A DNA stretch of 42,531 nucleotides from Micromonospora parastrephiae. GTDB taxonomy: Bacteria > Actinomycetota > Actinomycetes > Mycobacteriales > Micromonosporaceae. The position numbers were made by a program, and so were the translations under genes. The stretch is from NCBI RefSeq assembly GCF_016802865.1, contig NZ_JAEVHM010000032.1:1-42531 (forward strand), read 5' to 3'. Of the stretch, positions 31,621 to 38,924 are shown one piece after another (position 1 is the stretch's first letter; each line of letters begins with the position of its first letter). The notes beneath the pieces were generated by a model, which did no database searches, had not been told where the DNA came from, and was given only the letters and a program-made list of their open reading frames with translations.

Positions 31621-32598
31621 TCATCCCAGCCGCGCCCGGAAGTACTCGATCGTGCGTCGCAGGCCGTCTTCGGGCGCCACGGTCGGCTCGTATCCGAGCA
31701 GTTCCCGGGCGAGAGTCAGGTCCGGGCGACGCATCTCCGGGTCGTCCGCGCTGCGGGTGATGTAGCTCACCTGCGAGCTGCTGCCGGAGAGCGACACGAT
31801 CAACTCGGCGAGTTGCCGCATGGACAGCTCGTGTTCCGTGCCGCAGTTGACCGGGCCGGTCTCGGTCGAGTCGAGCAGCAGCAGGATGCCGCGCACCAGA
31901 TCCTCGACGAAGCAGATGGACCGGGTCTGGTTGCCGGTGCCGTGCACGGTGATCGGCTCGCCGCGCAGCGCCTGGGAGATGAAGGTGGGGATCGCCCGGC
32001 CGTCGTCCGGGCGCATCCGCGGGCCGTACGTGTTGAAGATCCGGACGATGGCCGCGTCGAGCCCGCGGTAGCGGTGGTACGCCATGGTGGCCGCCTCGGA
32101 GAAGCGCTTCGCCTCGTCGTAGACGCTGCGCACCCCGATCGGGTTGACGTTGCCCCAGTAGGTCTCGCGCTGCGGGTGCTCCTTCGGGTCCCCGTACGCC
32201 TCGGAGGTGGAGGCCATCAGGAACCGGGCGCCGTCGGCGACCGCGCGCTCCAGCAGGTGCAGGGTGCCCACCGAGCCGACCCGCAGGATCTCCACCGGCA
32301 GGTGGGCGAAGTCGGTGGGGCTGGCCGGCGAGGCCATGTGCAGGATCGCGTCGAACCGCTCCGCCAGCGCCGGGTGGTGGGTCGGCAGGCCGTCGGAGAT
32401 GTCCGCCTCGACCAGGGTGAAGGTTGGCCGGTCCAGCAGGTGGGCGACGTTCTCCTTGGAGCCGGTGACGAAGTTGTCCAGTGCCACCACCGTGCAACCG
32501 CGGGCGATCAGGGCGTCCACCAGGTGCGACGGGACGAAGCCGGCGCCGCCGGTGACGAGGACGCGGTGACCGGGACCGAAGCGCTCAGCAACCTTCAT
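31621..32598 (-). CDS. UDP-glucuronate decarboxylase-type NAD-dependent epimerase
   Basis: The 325-residue extended short-chain dehydrogenase starts with the Rossmann motif VLVTGGAGFVPSHLVDAL. The third Gly of the usual GGAGFIGSH is Pro here. The active site is STSEAYGDPKEHP with YDEAKRFSEA, the Tyr-x3-Lys pair typical of UDP-xylose synthases, followed by RIFNTYGPRMRPDDGRAIPTFI and YEPTVAPEDGLRRTIEYF. It probably converts UDP-glucuronate to UDP-xylose or a related sugar nucleotide. Standing next to three LCP genes, it may supply a wall-polymer sugar. ATG 32598 gives the normal length. Confidence 0.87.
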   Translation of the reverse strand: MKVAERFGPGHRVLVTGGAGFVPSHLVDALIARGCTVVALDNFVTGSKENVAHLLDRPTFTLVEADISDGLPTHHPALAERFDAILHMASPASPTDFAHLPVEILRVGSVGTLHLLERAVADGARFLMASTSEAYGDPKEHPQRETYWGNVNPIGVRSVYDEAKRFSEAATMAYHRYRGLDAAIVRIFNTYGPRMRPDDGRAIPTFISQALRGEPITVHGTGNQTRSICFVEDLVRGILLLLDSTETGPVNCGTEHELSMRQLAELIVSLSGSSSQVSYITRSADDPEMRRPDLTLARELLGYEPTVAPEDGLRRTIEYFRARLG

Positions 32599-32630
32599 GC
32601 CGGTCAGCCTACCGACCCCCGGATACGGGA

Positions 32631-32669
32631 ACGGGCCCCCGCTGACGCGTGGCGTCGGCGAGGGCCCGT
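32631..32669. terminator. Hairpin after the acetate-type symporter gene
   Basis: Arms ACGGGCCCCCGCTGACGC and GCGTCGGCGAGGGCCCGT pair over 18 positions with one mismatch and one G-T wobble. It lies directly after the symporter stop on the minus strand. Confidence 0.85.
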
Positions 32670-32677
32670 GCTGAACG

Positions 32678-34369
32678 TCAGTGAGCGCCCGAACCGGTGA
32701 GGGCGCGCACCTCCAGCTCCGCGTACTTCTCCTCGTCGTGCTCCTTGGAGACGATCGTGCCGAGCCATCCGCACAGGAAACCGAACGGGATGGAGAGGAT
32801 GCCCGGGTTCGACAGCGGGAACCACTGCCAGTCGTGGTCCGGGAACATCGACGTCGCCGCCCCGGAGACCACCGGCGAGAAGAACACCAGCAGCACGGCC
32901 GAGAGCAGACCGCCGTAGATCGCCCACACCGCGCCGGAGGTGTTGAACCGCCGCCAGAACAGGCTGTAGAGGATTGCCGGCAGGTTGCCCGAGGCGGCGA
33001 CCGCGAAGGCCAACGCCACGAGGAACGCCACGTTCAGGTTCTGTGCGTAGATCGACAACAGGATGGAGATCGCGCCGATCACCAGGGCGGAGATCCGAGC
33101 GACCCGTACCTCCTGGCGCTCCGACGTCTCGCCCTTCTTCAGGACGTTCGCGTAGAAGTCGTGCGCCAGGCTGGACGAGGAGGCCAGGGTCAACCCGGCG
33201 ACCACGGCCAGGATGGTGGCGAAGGCGACCGCCGCGATGATCGCCAGCAGGGCCGCGCCACCCAGTTCGCCGCCGAAGAACTCCAGACCGAGCGCCTCGG
33301 CCAACTGTGGTGCGGCCGTGTTGCCGGCCTTGTCCTGTGCGGTGATCGCCTCGCCACCCACCAGCGCCGCCGCGCCGAAGCCGAGGGCCAGGGTGAGCAG
33401 GTAGAAGGTGCCGATGATGCCGATCGCCCAGAGCACGCTCTTGCGGGCCGCCTTGGCGGTCGGCACGGTGTAGAAGCGGATCAGAATGTGCGGCAGGCCC
33501 GCCGTGCCGAGCACCAGGGCGATGCCGAGCGAGAGCAGGTCCATCTTGTTGTAGAACGTCTGCGTCGCGTTCCCGGCGACCTCCACGCCGTAGCGCAGGC
33601 CCGGTTCCAGGAGGCGGTCGCCCTTGCCGGAGGACGCGGCGGCGGCGCCGAGCAGCTCCGACAGGTTGAAGTTGTACTTGGCCAGCACCAGCACGGTCAT
33701 CAGCAGCGCGCCGCTCATCAGCAGGAACGCCTTGACGATCTGGACGTAGGTGGTGCCCTTCATGCCACCCACGGTGACGTAGATGATCATTAGGGCGCCG
33801 ACCATGATGATGGTGGCCACCTTGGCGGTGGCCGCGTCCATGCCGAGGAAGGTCGTTCCCGGCTTGATGCCGAGCAGCAGCGCGACAAGCGCGCCGGCAC
33901 CCACCATCTGGGCCAGCAGGTAGAAGATCGACACCGTGATGGTGGAGACCGCCGCCGCCGTACGCACCGGACGCTGGCGCATCCGGAAGGCCAGCACGTC
34001 GGCCATCGTGTACCGGCCCGAGTTGCGCAGCAGCTCCGCCACCAGCAGCAGGGCCACCAGCCAGGCGACCAGGAAGCCGATCGAGTAGAGGAAGCCGTCG
34101 TAGCCGTAGAGCGCGATGATGCCGGCGATGCCGAGGAACGAGGCGGCCGACATGTAGTCGCCGCCGATCGCCATGCCGTTCTGGAAGCCGGAGAACGACC
34201 GGCCGCCCGCGTAGAAGTCGGTTGCCGTCTTCGTCTGCCGGCTGGCCCAGATGGTGATGGCCAGGGTCACTGCCACGAACACCAGGAACAGCGTGATGGT
34301 CAGGTTGCGGGCGGTGTGGTTGCCCGCCTCGGCAGCGAGGAGCATGTCAGCCGCGTGGACCGTTCTCAT
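32678..34369 (-). CDS. actP: Cation/acetate symporter (ActP-like, SSS family)
   Basis: The 563-residue protein has about 13 membrane segments. Family markers are TATDFYAGGRSFSGFQNGMAIGGDYMSAASFLG, GGMKGTTYVQIVKA, LGTAGLPHILIRFYTVP and VVAGLTLASSSSLAHDFY. ActP takes up acetate and other short monocarboxylates with Na+ or H+. GGAGGTG precedes ATG 34369. Its start overlaps the DUF485 gene by 23 bases, the usual pairing for this transporter class. The strong hairpin at 32631-32669 ends the unit. Confidence 0.93.
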   Translation of the reverse strand: MRTVHAADMLLAAEAGNHTARNLTITLFLVFVAVTLAITIWASRQTKTATDFYAGGRSFSGFQNGMAIGGDYMSAASFLGIAGIIALYGYDGFLYSIGFLVAWLVALLLVAELLRNSGRYTMADVLAFRMRQRPVRTAAAVSTITVSIFYLLAQMVGAGALVALLLGIKPGTTFLGMDAATAKVATIIMVGALMIIYVTVGGMKGTTYVQIVKAFLLMSGALLMTVLVLAKYNFNLSELLGAAAASSGKGDRLLEPGLRYGVEVAGNATQTFYNKMDLLSLGIALVLGTAGLPHILIRFYTVPTAKAARKSVLWAIGIIGTFYLLTLALGFGAAALVGGEAITAQDKAGNTAAPQLAEALGLEFFGGELGGAALLAIIAAVAFATILAVVAGLTLASSSSLAHDFYANVLKKGETSERQEVRVARISALVIGAISILLSIYAQNLNVAFLVALAFAVAASGNLPAILYSLFWRRFNTSGAVWAIYGGLLSAVLLVFFSPVVSGAATSMFPDHDWQWFPLSNPGILSIPFGFLCGWLGTIVSKEHDEEKYAELEVRALTGSGAH

Positions 34370-34712
34370 GGGTCACCTCCCCGATCTCGGCACGGATCCG
34401 GTCGGCAACCGGATCGATCTTCCGGTCCGCGTACCGCGAGTAGAGCCAGGCGATCAGGAACGTGGAGACGAACTGGAGCAGGCCGAAGACCAGCGCGACG
34501 TTGATGTTGCTGCCGAACAGCTTCGTGCCCATGAAGTCCCGGGCGTACGCGGAGAGAATGACGTAGAGCGCGTACCACAGGAAGAACGCGACGGTCATCG
34601 GGAAGACGAAGCCGCGCAGCGCACGCCGCAGCCCGGCGAACTCGTCCGACCGTTGTACGGCCAGGTACTTGTCCGACTGGGAAGCGGCCGGAGCGGGTGT
34701 GTCCGTGGACAT
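34347..34712 (-). CDS. DUF485 membrane protein, symporter partner
   Basis: The 121-residue protein has two membrane helices (about 38-58, FVFPMTVAFFLWYALYVILS; about 72-95, VALVFGLLQFVSTFLIAWLY) and the DUF485 start RSDEFAGLRRALRGFVFP. It ends KIDPVADRIRAEIGEVTHENG. Such proteins accompany ActP-type symporters, like YjcH in E. coli. ATG 34712 is chosen. A loose inverted repeat (CTGTGAAGG with ATCCACAG, 34711-34732) overlaps the ribosome site and could be regulatory. The rest of the gap to 34884 shows nothing I recognise. Confidence 0.9.
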   Translation of the reverse strand: MSTDTPAPAASQSDKYLAVQRSDEFAGLRRALRGFVFPMTVAFFLWYALYVILSAYARDFMGTKLFGSNINVALVFGLLQFVSTFLIAWLYSRYADRKIDPVADRIRAEIGEVTHENGPRG

Positions 34713-34884
34713 CTGTGGATCACCACCTTCACAGGCGTCAGAGGAGTTTCGCGCACCGTAAAGAGCGCACTCCGCGCCGGGGAAGGCTGAGATCGACACC
34801 GGTCGGCGAGTGCGCCGAACGGTTGGCTCGCTGCGCCAGGTGACCCAGATCACCCCGGTGACCGGTCGACCTGGTCGGGCCCCC

Positions 34885-35418
34885 TCAGCCCGGCAGCTCG
34901 TGGTAGCGACCCCGGTAGTGCAGCAGCGGAGACGCGTCGTCGGCCAGGTCGACCGCCTCGATGGTGGCCTCCACCAGCAGGGCCCAGCCGTACTCCCGGG
35001 CGGTGTCCAACCGGCAGCCCACCCACCCCCCGGCGTCCGCCGGCACCGGCCCGTACGGGGTGTCGGTCCACGTGCCGGTGGCGAAGAGCCCGCCCGGGGC
35101 GGGAAAGAGGCCGGCGAACCGGTCGGCGAGCTGCCGGTGTGGCGGGCCGAGCGGCGCGACCGCGAACCGACCCGCGTCCTCGACGGCCGCCCACAGGTCC
35201 GACTCCGGGTCGATCAGCCCGAGCAGCCGGTCCGGTTCCCCCTCGGCGACCAGGGTGGACGAGACGGTCAGCCCCGCCGGACCCGGCGCCGTCCAGAGCG
35301 TGACCGGCGCGGCGAGACGACCGCGTAGCCGGCGGACCGGTGACCGCTGCCCGGTCGGCACCGCGAACGGGTCGGTGTGGTGGATCTCGGCACCCGGCTC
35401 ATGATTCACGTGAAACAT
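34885..35418 (-). CDS. Flavin reductase-like protein
   Basis: The 177-residue split-barrel protein contains TLWTAPGPAGLTVSSTLVAEGEPDRLLGLIDPES and the downstream LGPPHRQLADRFAGLFPAPGG. These resemble the FMN-binding start of the flavin reductase/FMN-binding split barrel family. It may supply reduced flavin or act as an FMN oxidoreductase. ATG 35418 lies within the 3' end of the upstream hydrolase gene, giving a 20-base overlap. The first codons (MFHVNHEP) encode the parS sequence described separately. If the true start is later, parS would lie in the leader instead. Confidence 0.85.
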   Translation of the reverse strand: MFHVNHEPGAEIHHTDPFAVPTGQRSPVRRLRGRLAAPVTLWTAPGPAGLTVSSTLVAEGEPDRLLGLIDPESDLWAAVEDAGRFAVAPLGPPHRQLADRFAGLFPAPGGLFATGTWTDTPYGPVPADAGGWVGCRLDTAREYGWALLVEATIEAVDLADDASPLLHYRGRYHELPG

Positions 35419-36301
35419 TGTGACCCGACCGCTTCGCCTCCAGGATCCGACCGGCGAACGTCCGGACCAGGGCGGCCACCTCGTCCGCCCGCGTGTCGAG
35501 CACGAAGTGCCCGCCGTCGAGCAGGTGCACCTCCGCCTCCGGGACGTCGGTCCGGTACGCCGCCGGCTCGGAGATCTCGAACGACGTGTCGTGCCGGCCC
35601 CAGACGACCAGCAGCGGCGGCCGGGTCCGGCGGAGCCACTCCTGCCAGACCGGGTACGAGGCCACGTTGGTCCGGTAGTCGTACATCAGGTCAAGCTGGA
35701 CCTCGATCTGCCCGGGACGGCTGAGGAAAGCGTGCTCGTCGACCCACAGGTCGGGGTCGTACCGCTCGGTCGCGGGGTCGTTGCCGACGTGCCGGGTGCG
35801 GGTGGCCGCCAACGAGAGGATGTTCTCCCGGATCGCCGTCTCGTGCCCGGCACGGTCCTCCCAGAAGGCCCGGCGGGTCGCCCAGAGAGGGCCCAGCCCG
35901 GTGTCGTGCGCGACCGCGTTCTGCACCACGATGCCGCGCAGCCGGCCCGGATCGGCGAGGGCCATCCGGAACCCCACCGGGCCGCCGTAGTCCTGCACGT
36001 AGAGCAGATAGTCGTCGGCGCCGACGGCGGCGGCGAAGCTCGACATCGTCGCGGCGATCCGGTCGAAGGTGTACGGGAACGCCTGTGGGTCCGGTGTGTC
36101 GCTGTGCCCGAACCCCGGGTAGTCCGGCGCGATCAGCCGGAACCGGTCGGCGAGCCGGTCCAGCAGCGGTTCGAACATCCGCGACGAGGACGGAAAGCCG
36201 TGCAGGAGCAGCAGCACCGGGGCATCCGCTGCACCCGCCTCCCGGTAAAAGATCGAAAGCCCGTCGACCACCGTGCTGCGGTAGCGGGTGTGCACGCTCA
36301 T
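35399..36301 (-). CDS. Haloalkane dehalogenase-like alpha/beta hydrolase
   Basis: The 300-residue enzyme has the oxyanion region LLLLHGFPSSSRMF, PDYPGFGHSDTP and the nucleophile elbow YVQDYGGPVGFRMA. There an Asp (VQDYGGP) stands where esterases have Ser, as in haloalkane dehalogenases and epoxide hydrolases. The acid is in WGRHDTSF and the His in LDGGHFVLDT. It would hydrolyse halides or epoxides; the real substrate is unknown. ATG 36301 gives the family length, with AGAGGGCGG as ribosome site. It overlaps the flavin reductase gene by 20 bases. Confidence 0.85.
   Translation of the reverse strand: MSVHTRYRSTVVDGLSIFYREAGAADAPVLLLLHGFPSSSRMFEPLLDRLADRFRLIAPDYPGFGHSDTPDPQAFPYTFDRIAATMSSFAAAVGADDYLLYVQDYGGPVGFRMALADPGRLRGIVVQNAVAHDTGLGPLWATRRAFWEDRAGHETAIRENILSLAATRTRHVGNDPATERYDPDLWVDEHAFLSRPGQIEVQLDLMYDYRTNVASYPVWQEWLRRTRPPLLVVWGRHDTSFEISEPAAYRTDVPEAEVHLLDGGHFVLDTRADEVAALVRTFAGRILEAKRSGHNVSRES
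35402..35417. promoter_or_regulatory. parS: parS-like site (ParB binding), inside two overlapping genes
   Basis: TGATTCACGTGAAACA matches the chromosomal parS consensus TGTTTCACGTGAAACA at 15 of 16 positions; only position 3 differs. ParB loads on such sites to organise and segregate the origin region. It lies in the overlap of the dehalogenase-like stop and the flavin-reductase start, so both reading frames are bound to keep it. Only sequence similarity supports the call, but a chance match at this level is very unlikely. Confidence 0.8.
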
Positions 36302-36391
36302 GCCGACCGCCCTCTGTCCGATTGATCGCACCATAACGGCCGGAGGGCGCGGCCGATCGACGTTCGGCCGGACGTCCTCCGCCGACGCGAC

Positions 36392-38092
36392 TCAGCGGCG
36401 CGGAGTGACGGTGGCCAGCAGTTCCGGCTGACGTCGATCCAGCACGTCGCCGGCCAGGTACGCGCCCAGCAGCGCCGCGCCCAGCCCGTACGCGACGCCG
36501 ACCGGCAGGGCCAACCAGAGCCAGGCGTCGCCGAGCAGCGCCGCGGCCACCACCATCGGCACCGCCACGACCGCAGAAGTGATCATGGACAGCAGGGTGA
36601 GCAGGCCCTTCGCGATCCCAGCGCCGCTGTTCATGGCGAACGGGTTGCTCGTCTCCGGCAGCGAGTACGCCCCGAGCACCGAGACGAAGCTGTTCACCGC
36701 CAGTCCCGCGCCGTAGGTGGCGGCCAGGCTGCCCGCCGTCAACCCGATCCACCCCGGTCGGCCGAGCACCACCGACAGCACCACCGCGACGATCGCCAGC
36801 ATCGGCAGCACGTACAGGGAGAAGGCCGTCATCCGCGCGCGCAGCTCCACCCGGCCGGGCACGCCGGCCACCACGTTCGCGGCGTACGCGCTGCCGTCGA
36901 AACCGAACTGGTTGGCCAGGGTGACCGAGGCGAGCACGCCGACGAAGAGCATCGAGAGGGTGACCAGCACCGGCGAGCTGTCGCCGGCACCCGTAGTGAG
37001 GCCCCGCTCGTCCTCGACCGCGAAACCCGCGCCACCAAGATTGATCATCACGGGGACGAAGATGCCGACCACCGCGATCGTGATCAGGTTCGCCCGGCGG
37101 CGGGCATCCCGCCACCAGTAGCGTGCCTCCCGGGCGACCAGCGCGCCGAACCGGTCCCGACGGGCCCAGCCGGCGAGCCGGGGAAACAGTTGACCGACCG
37201 CGCCACCGGTGACGCCGCGTCGCGCCGGCGCCCTGCCGGCGCTCACCGCGCCGACCATCGCCGACTCCAGCGACCGCGACCACCAGACCAGCAGGGCGCC
37301 GATCGCCGCCGCCGTGATCAGCAGCTTGACCGGGGCGGTCCAGACCCGCCCCTGCGCCACGTCGATGCCGGCGGTCCACGGTGCCCCGAACGGCGTCCAG
37401 CCGATGACGGTCGCCACCCCGGTCAGCCGGGTCCAGTCCGCCTCGCGCAGCGCCGCGAGACCGAACACCTGCAACGGCCCGAGCAGCGCCGCGGTCACCG
37501 CCAACAGCACGGCCGCCAGGTCACGCACCCGACGCGAGCGCAGCATGGTGGCGAAGGCGCTGGTCACCGCCCGGCTCGCGGCAACGCAGAGCAGCAACCC
37601 ACCCGCCACCCCGACGACGGCCACCAGGCCCGCGGACCAGCCGCCCAACCCCCAGGCGGTGAGCACCAGCCCGAACGACGCGACAAGCACCGCCAGCACC
37701 GGCACGCTGACCAGGGCCGCGGCGAACAGACCGGTGACCAGCGTGCGGCGCGACAGCGGCAACAGCGCGAACCGGGCCGGATCCAATGTCTCGTCGACCC
37801 CGAAGAAGACCAGCGGCAGCAGCAGCCAACCGAGCACCAGCAGCCCACCGCCGGCCGCGGCGACCAGCACCGCGTACCGACCGTCGCCCGTCAGGCCGGG
37901 CGCGGCGAAGAGGAAGAAGCCGCTGGCGGCGAACCAGAGCCCCACCAACGCGCCGCCGATGAACAGGGCGATCCGCCAGCCCTGACCCCGGAAGTTGTTG
38001 CCCATCACCCGCAGCTTGAGCCGCACGAAGTGCCGGGCGGAGACGGGCCGCTGCGGCGCGGCGGGCGCGGCGGCGCTCACCGGGAGAGCCAC
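36392..38092 (-). CDS. ABC-2-type transporter permease
   Basis: The 566-residue protein has about 12 hydrophobic segments in two halves around a charged central loop (ARRDRFGALVAREARYWWRDARRR, about 305-330). It is the membrane part of an exporter whose ATPase is the upstream gene. Its GTG start overlaps that gene's end by 16 bases, indicating coupled translation. The substrate cannot be read from sequence. Confidence 0.88.
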   Translation of the reverse strand: MALPVSAAAPAAPQRPVSARHFVRLKLRVMGNNFRGQGWRIALFIGGALVGLWFAASGFFLFAAPGLTGDGRYAVLVAAAGGGLLVLGWLLLPLVFFGVDETLDPARFALLPLSRRTLVTGLFAAALVSVPVLAVLVASFGLVLTAWGLGGWSAGLVAVVGVAGGLLLCVAASRAVTSAFATMLRSRRVRDLAAVLLAVTAALLGPLQVFGLAALREADWTRLTGVATVIGWTPFGAPWTAGIDVAQGRVWTAPVKLLITAAAIGALLVWWSRSLESAMVGAVSAGRAPARRGVTGGAVGQLFPRLAGWARRDRFGALVAREARYWWRDARRRANLITIAVVGIFVPVMINLGGAGFAVEDERGLTTGAGDSSPVLVTLSMLFVGVLASVTLANQFGFDGSAYAANVVAGVPGRVELRARMTAFSLYVLPMLAIVAVVLSVVLGRPGWIGLTAGSLAATYGAGLAVNSFVSVLGAYSLPETSNPFAMNSGAGIAKGLLTLLSMITSAVVAVPMVVAAALLGDAWLWLALPVGVAYGLGAALLGAYLAGDVLDRRQPELLATVTPRR

Positions 38093-38841
38093 GACAGCTC
38101 CTCACCCGTCGCGGTGCGCCCGCCGACCACCTCGACGAAGACCTGCTCCAGCGAGCGCTCCCCGCGAACCTCGGAAAGGGTGCCGACCCGCTTGATGGTG
38201 CCGCCCGCGAGGATCGCCACATGCGAGCAGAGTCGCTCCACGACCTCCATCACGTGACTGGAGAAGACCACCGTGCCGCCGCCGGCCGCGTACCGGGTGA
38301 GGATGTCCCGGATCAGCGCGGCGGAGACCGGGTCGACCGCCTCGAACGGCTCGTCCAACACCAGCAGCCGGGGACCGTGCAGCAGCGCGCAGGCCAGGCC
38401 GATCTTCTTCTTCATACCCGCCGAGTAGTCCACCACCAGCGTGCGGCCGGCGTCGCCGAGCGCCAGCACGTCCAGCAACTCCGCGGCCCGCTGGTCGACC
38501 ACCGCCGGGTCCATCCCCCGCAACAACCCGTGGTACGCCAGCAGCTCCGCCCCGGTCAGCCGGTCGAACAGGCGTACCCCGTCGGGCATCACGCCGAGCA
38601 GCCGTTTGGCGGTCAGCGGGTCCTGCCACACGTCGTGTCCGAGCACCCAGGCCGAGCCGGCGTCCGGCCGCAGCAACCCGACCGCCATCGACAGGGTGGT
38701 CGTCTTGCCGGCGCCGTTCGGGCCGAGCAGGCCGTAGAAGGAACCGGCGGGGACGTCCAGGTCGACGCCAGCCACCGCGATCGTGCCGTCGAACCGCTTG
38801 GCCAGGCCACGCAGTGCGAGCGCGGGGTGCTCAACAGTCAT
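38077..38841 (-). CDS. ABC transporter ATP-binding protein
   Basis: The 254-residue ATPase has Walker A GPNGAGKT at about 40-47, a signature reading DYSAGMKKK instead of LSGGQ, Walker B RLLVLDEPFEAVDP and the H-loop FSSHVMEVVERL. The altered signature (YSAGM) is usual in ABC-2 drug or lipid exporters. It energises the permease encoded next. TAACGT is six bases before ATG 38841, so a leaderless start is likely. Confidence 0.94.
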   Translation of the reverse strand: MTVEHPALALRGLAKRFDGTIAVAGVDLDVPAGSFYGLLGPNGAGKTTTLSMAVGLLRPDAGSAWVLGHDVWQDPLTAKRLLGVMPDGVRLFDRLTGAELLAYHGLLRGMDPAVVDQRAAELLDVLALGDAGRTLVVDYSAGMKKKIGLACALLHGPRLLVLDEPFEAVDPVSAALIRDILTRYAAGGGTVVFSSHVMEVVERLCSHVAILAGGTIKRVGTLSEVRGERSLEQVFVEVVGGRTATGEELSWLSR

Positions 38842-38847
38842 GAGCCG

Positions 38848-38853
38848 ACGTTA
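38848..38853 (-). promoter_or_regulatory. -10 box TAACGT before the ABC exporter operon
   Basis: TAACGT stands six bases before ATG 38841 on the minus strand, with no ribosome site. Confidence 0.45.
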
Positions 38854-38924
38854 TCCGTCGATCGCCAATCGTGCGCTCCGGCGGCGGGTGGACCCGTCGT
38901 CATCCTGGAGGGGGACGGGTCTTC

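Noticed and set aside
34711..34732. A CRP-type site (CTGTGA...TCCACAG) before the DUF485 gene
   Set aside because: Arms match only partly, and it overlaps the ribosome site. Kept only as a remark in the gene entry.
38250..38262. A second parS candidate (TCACGTGA inside the ABC ATPase gene)
   Set aside because: Only the core eight bases match. The flanks CA and CT differ from the consensus, and it encodes the conserved SSHVM segment.
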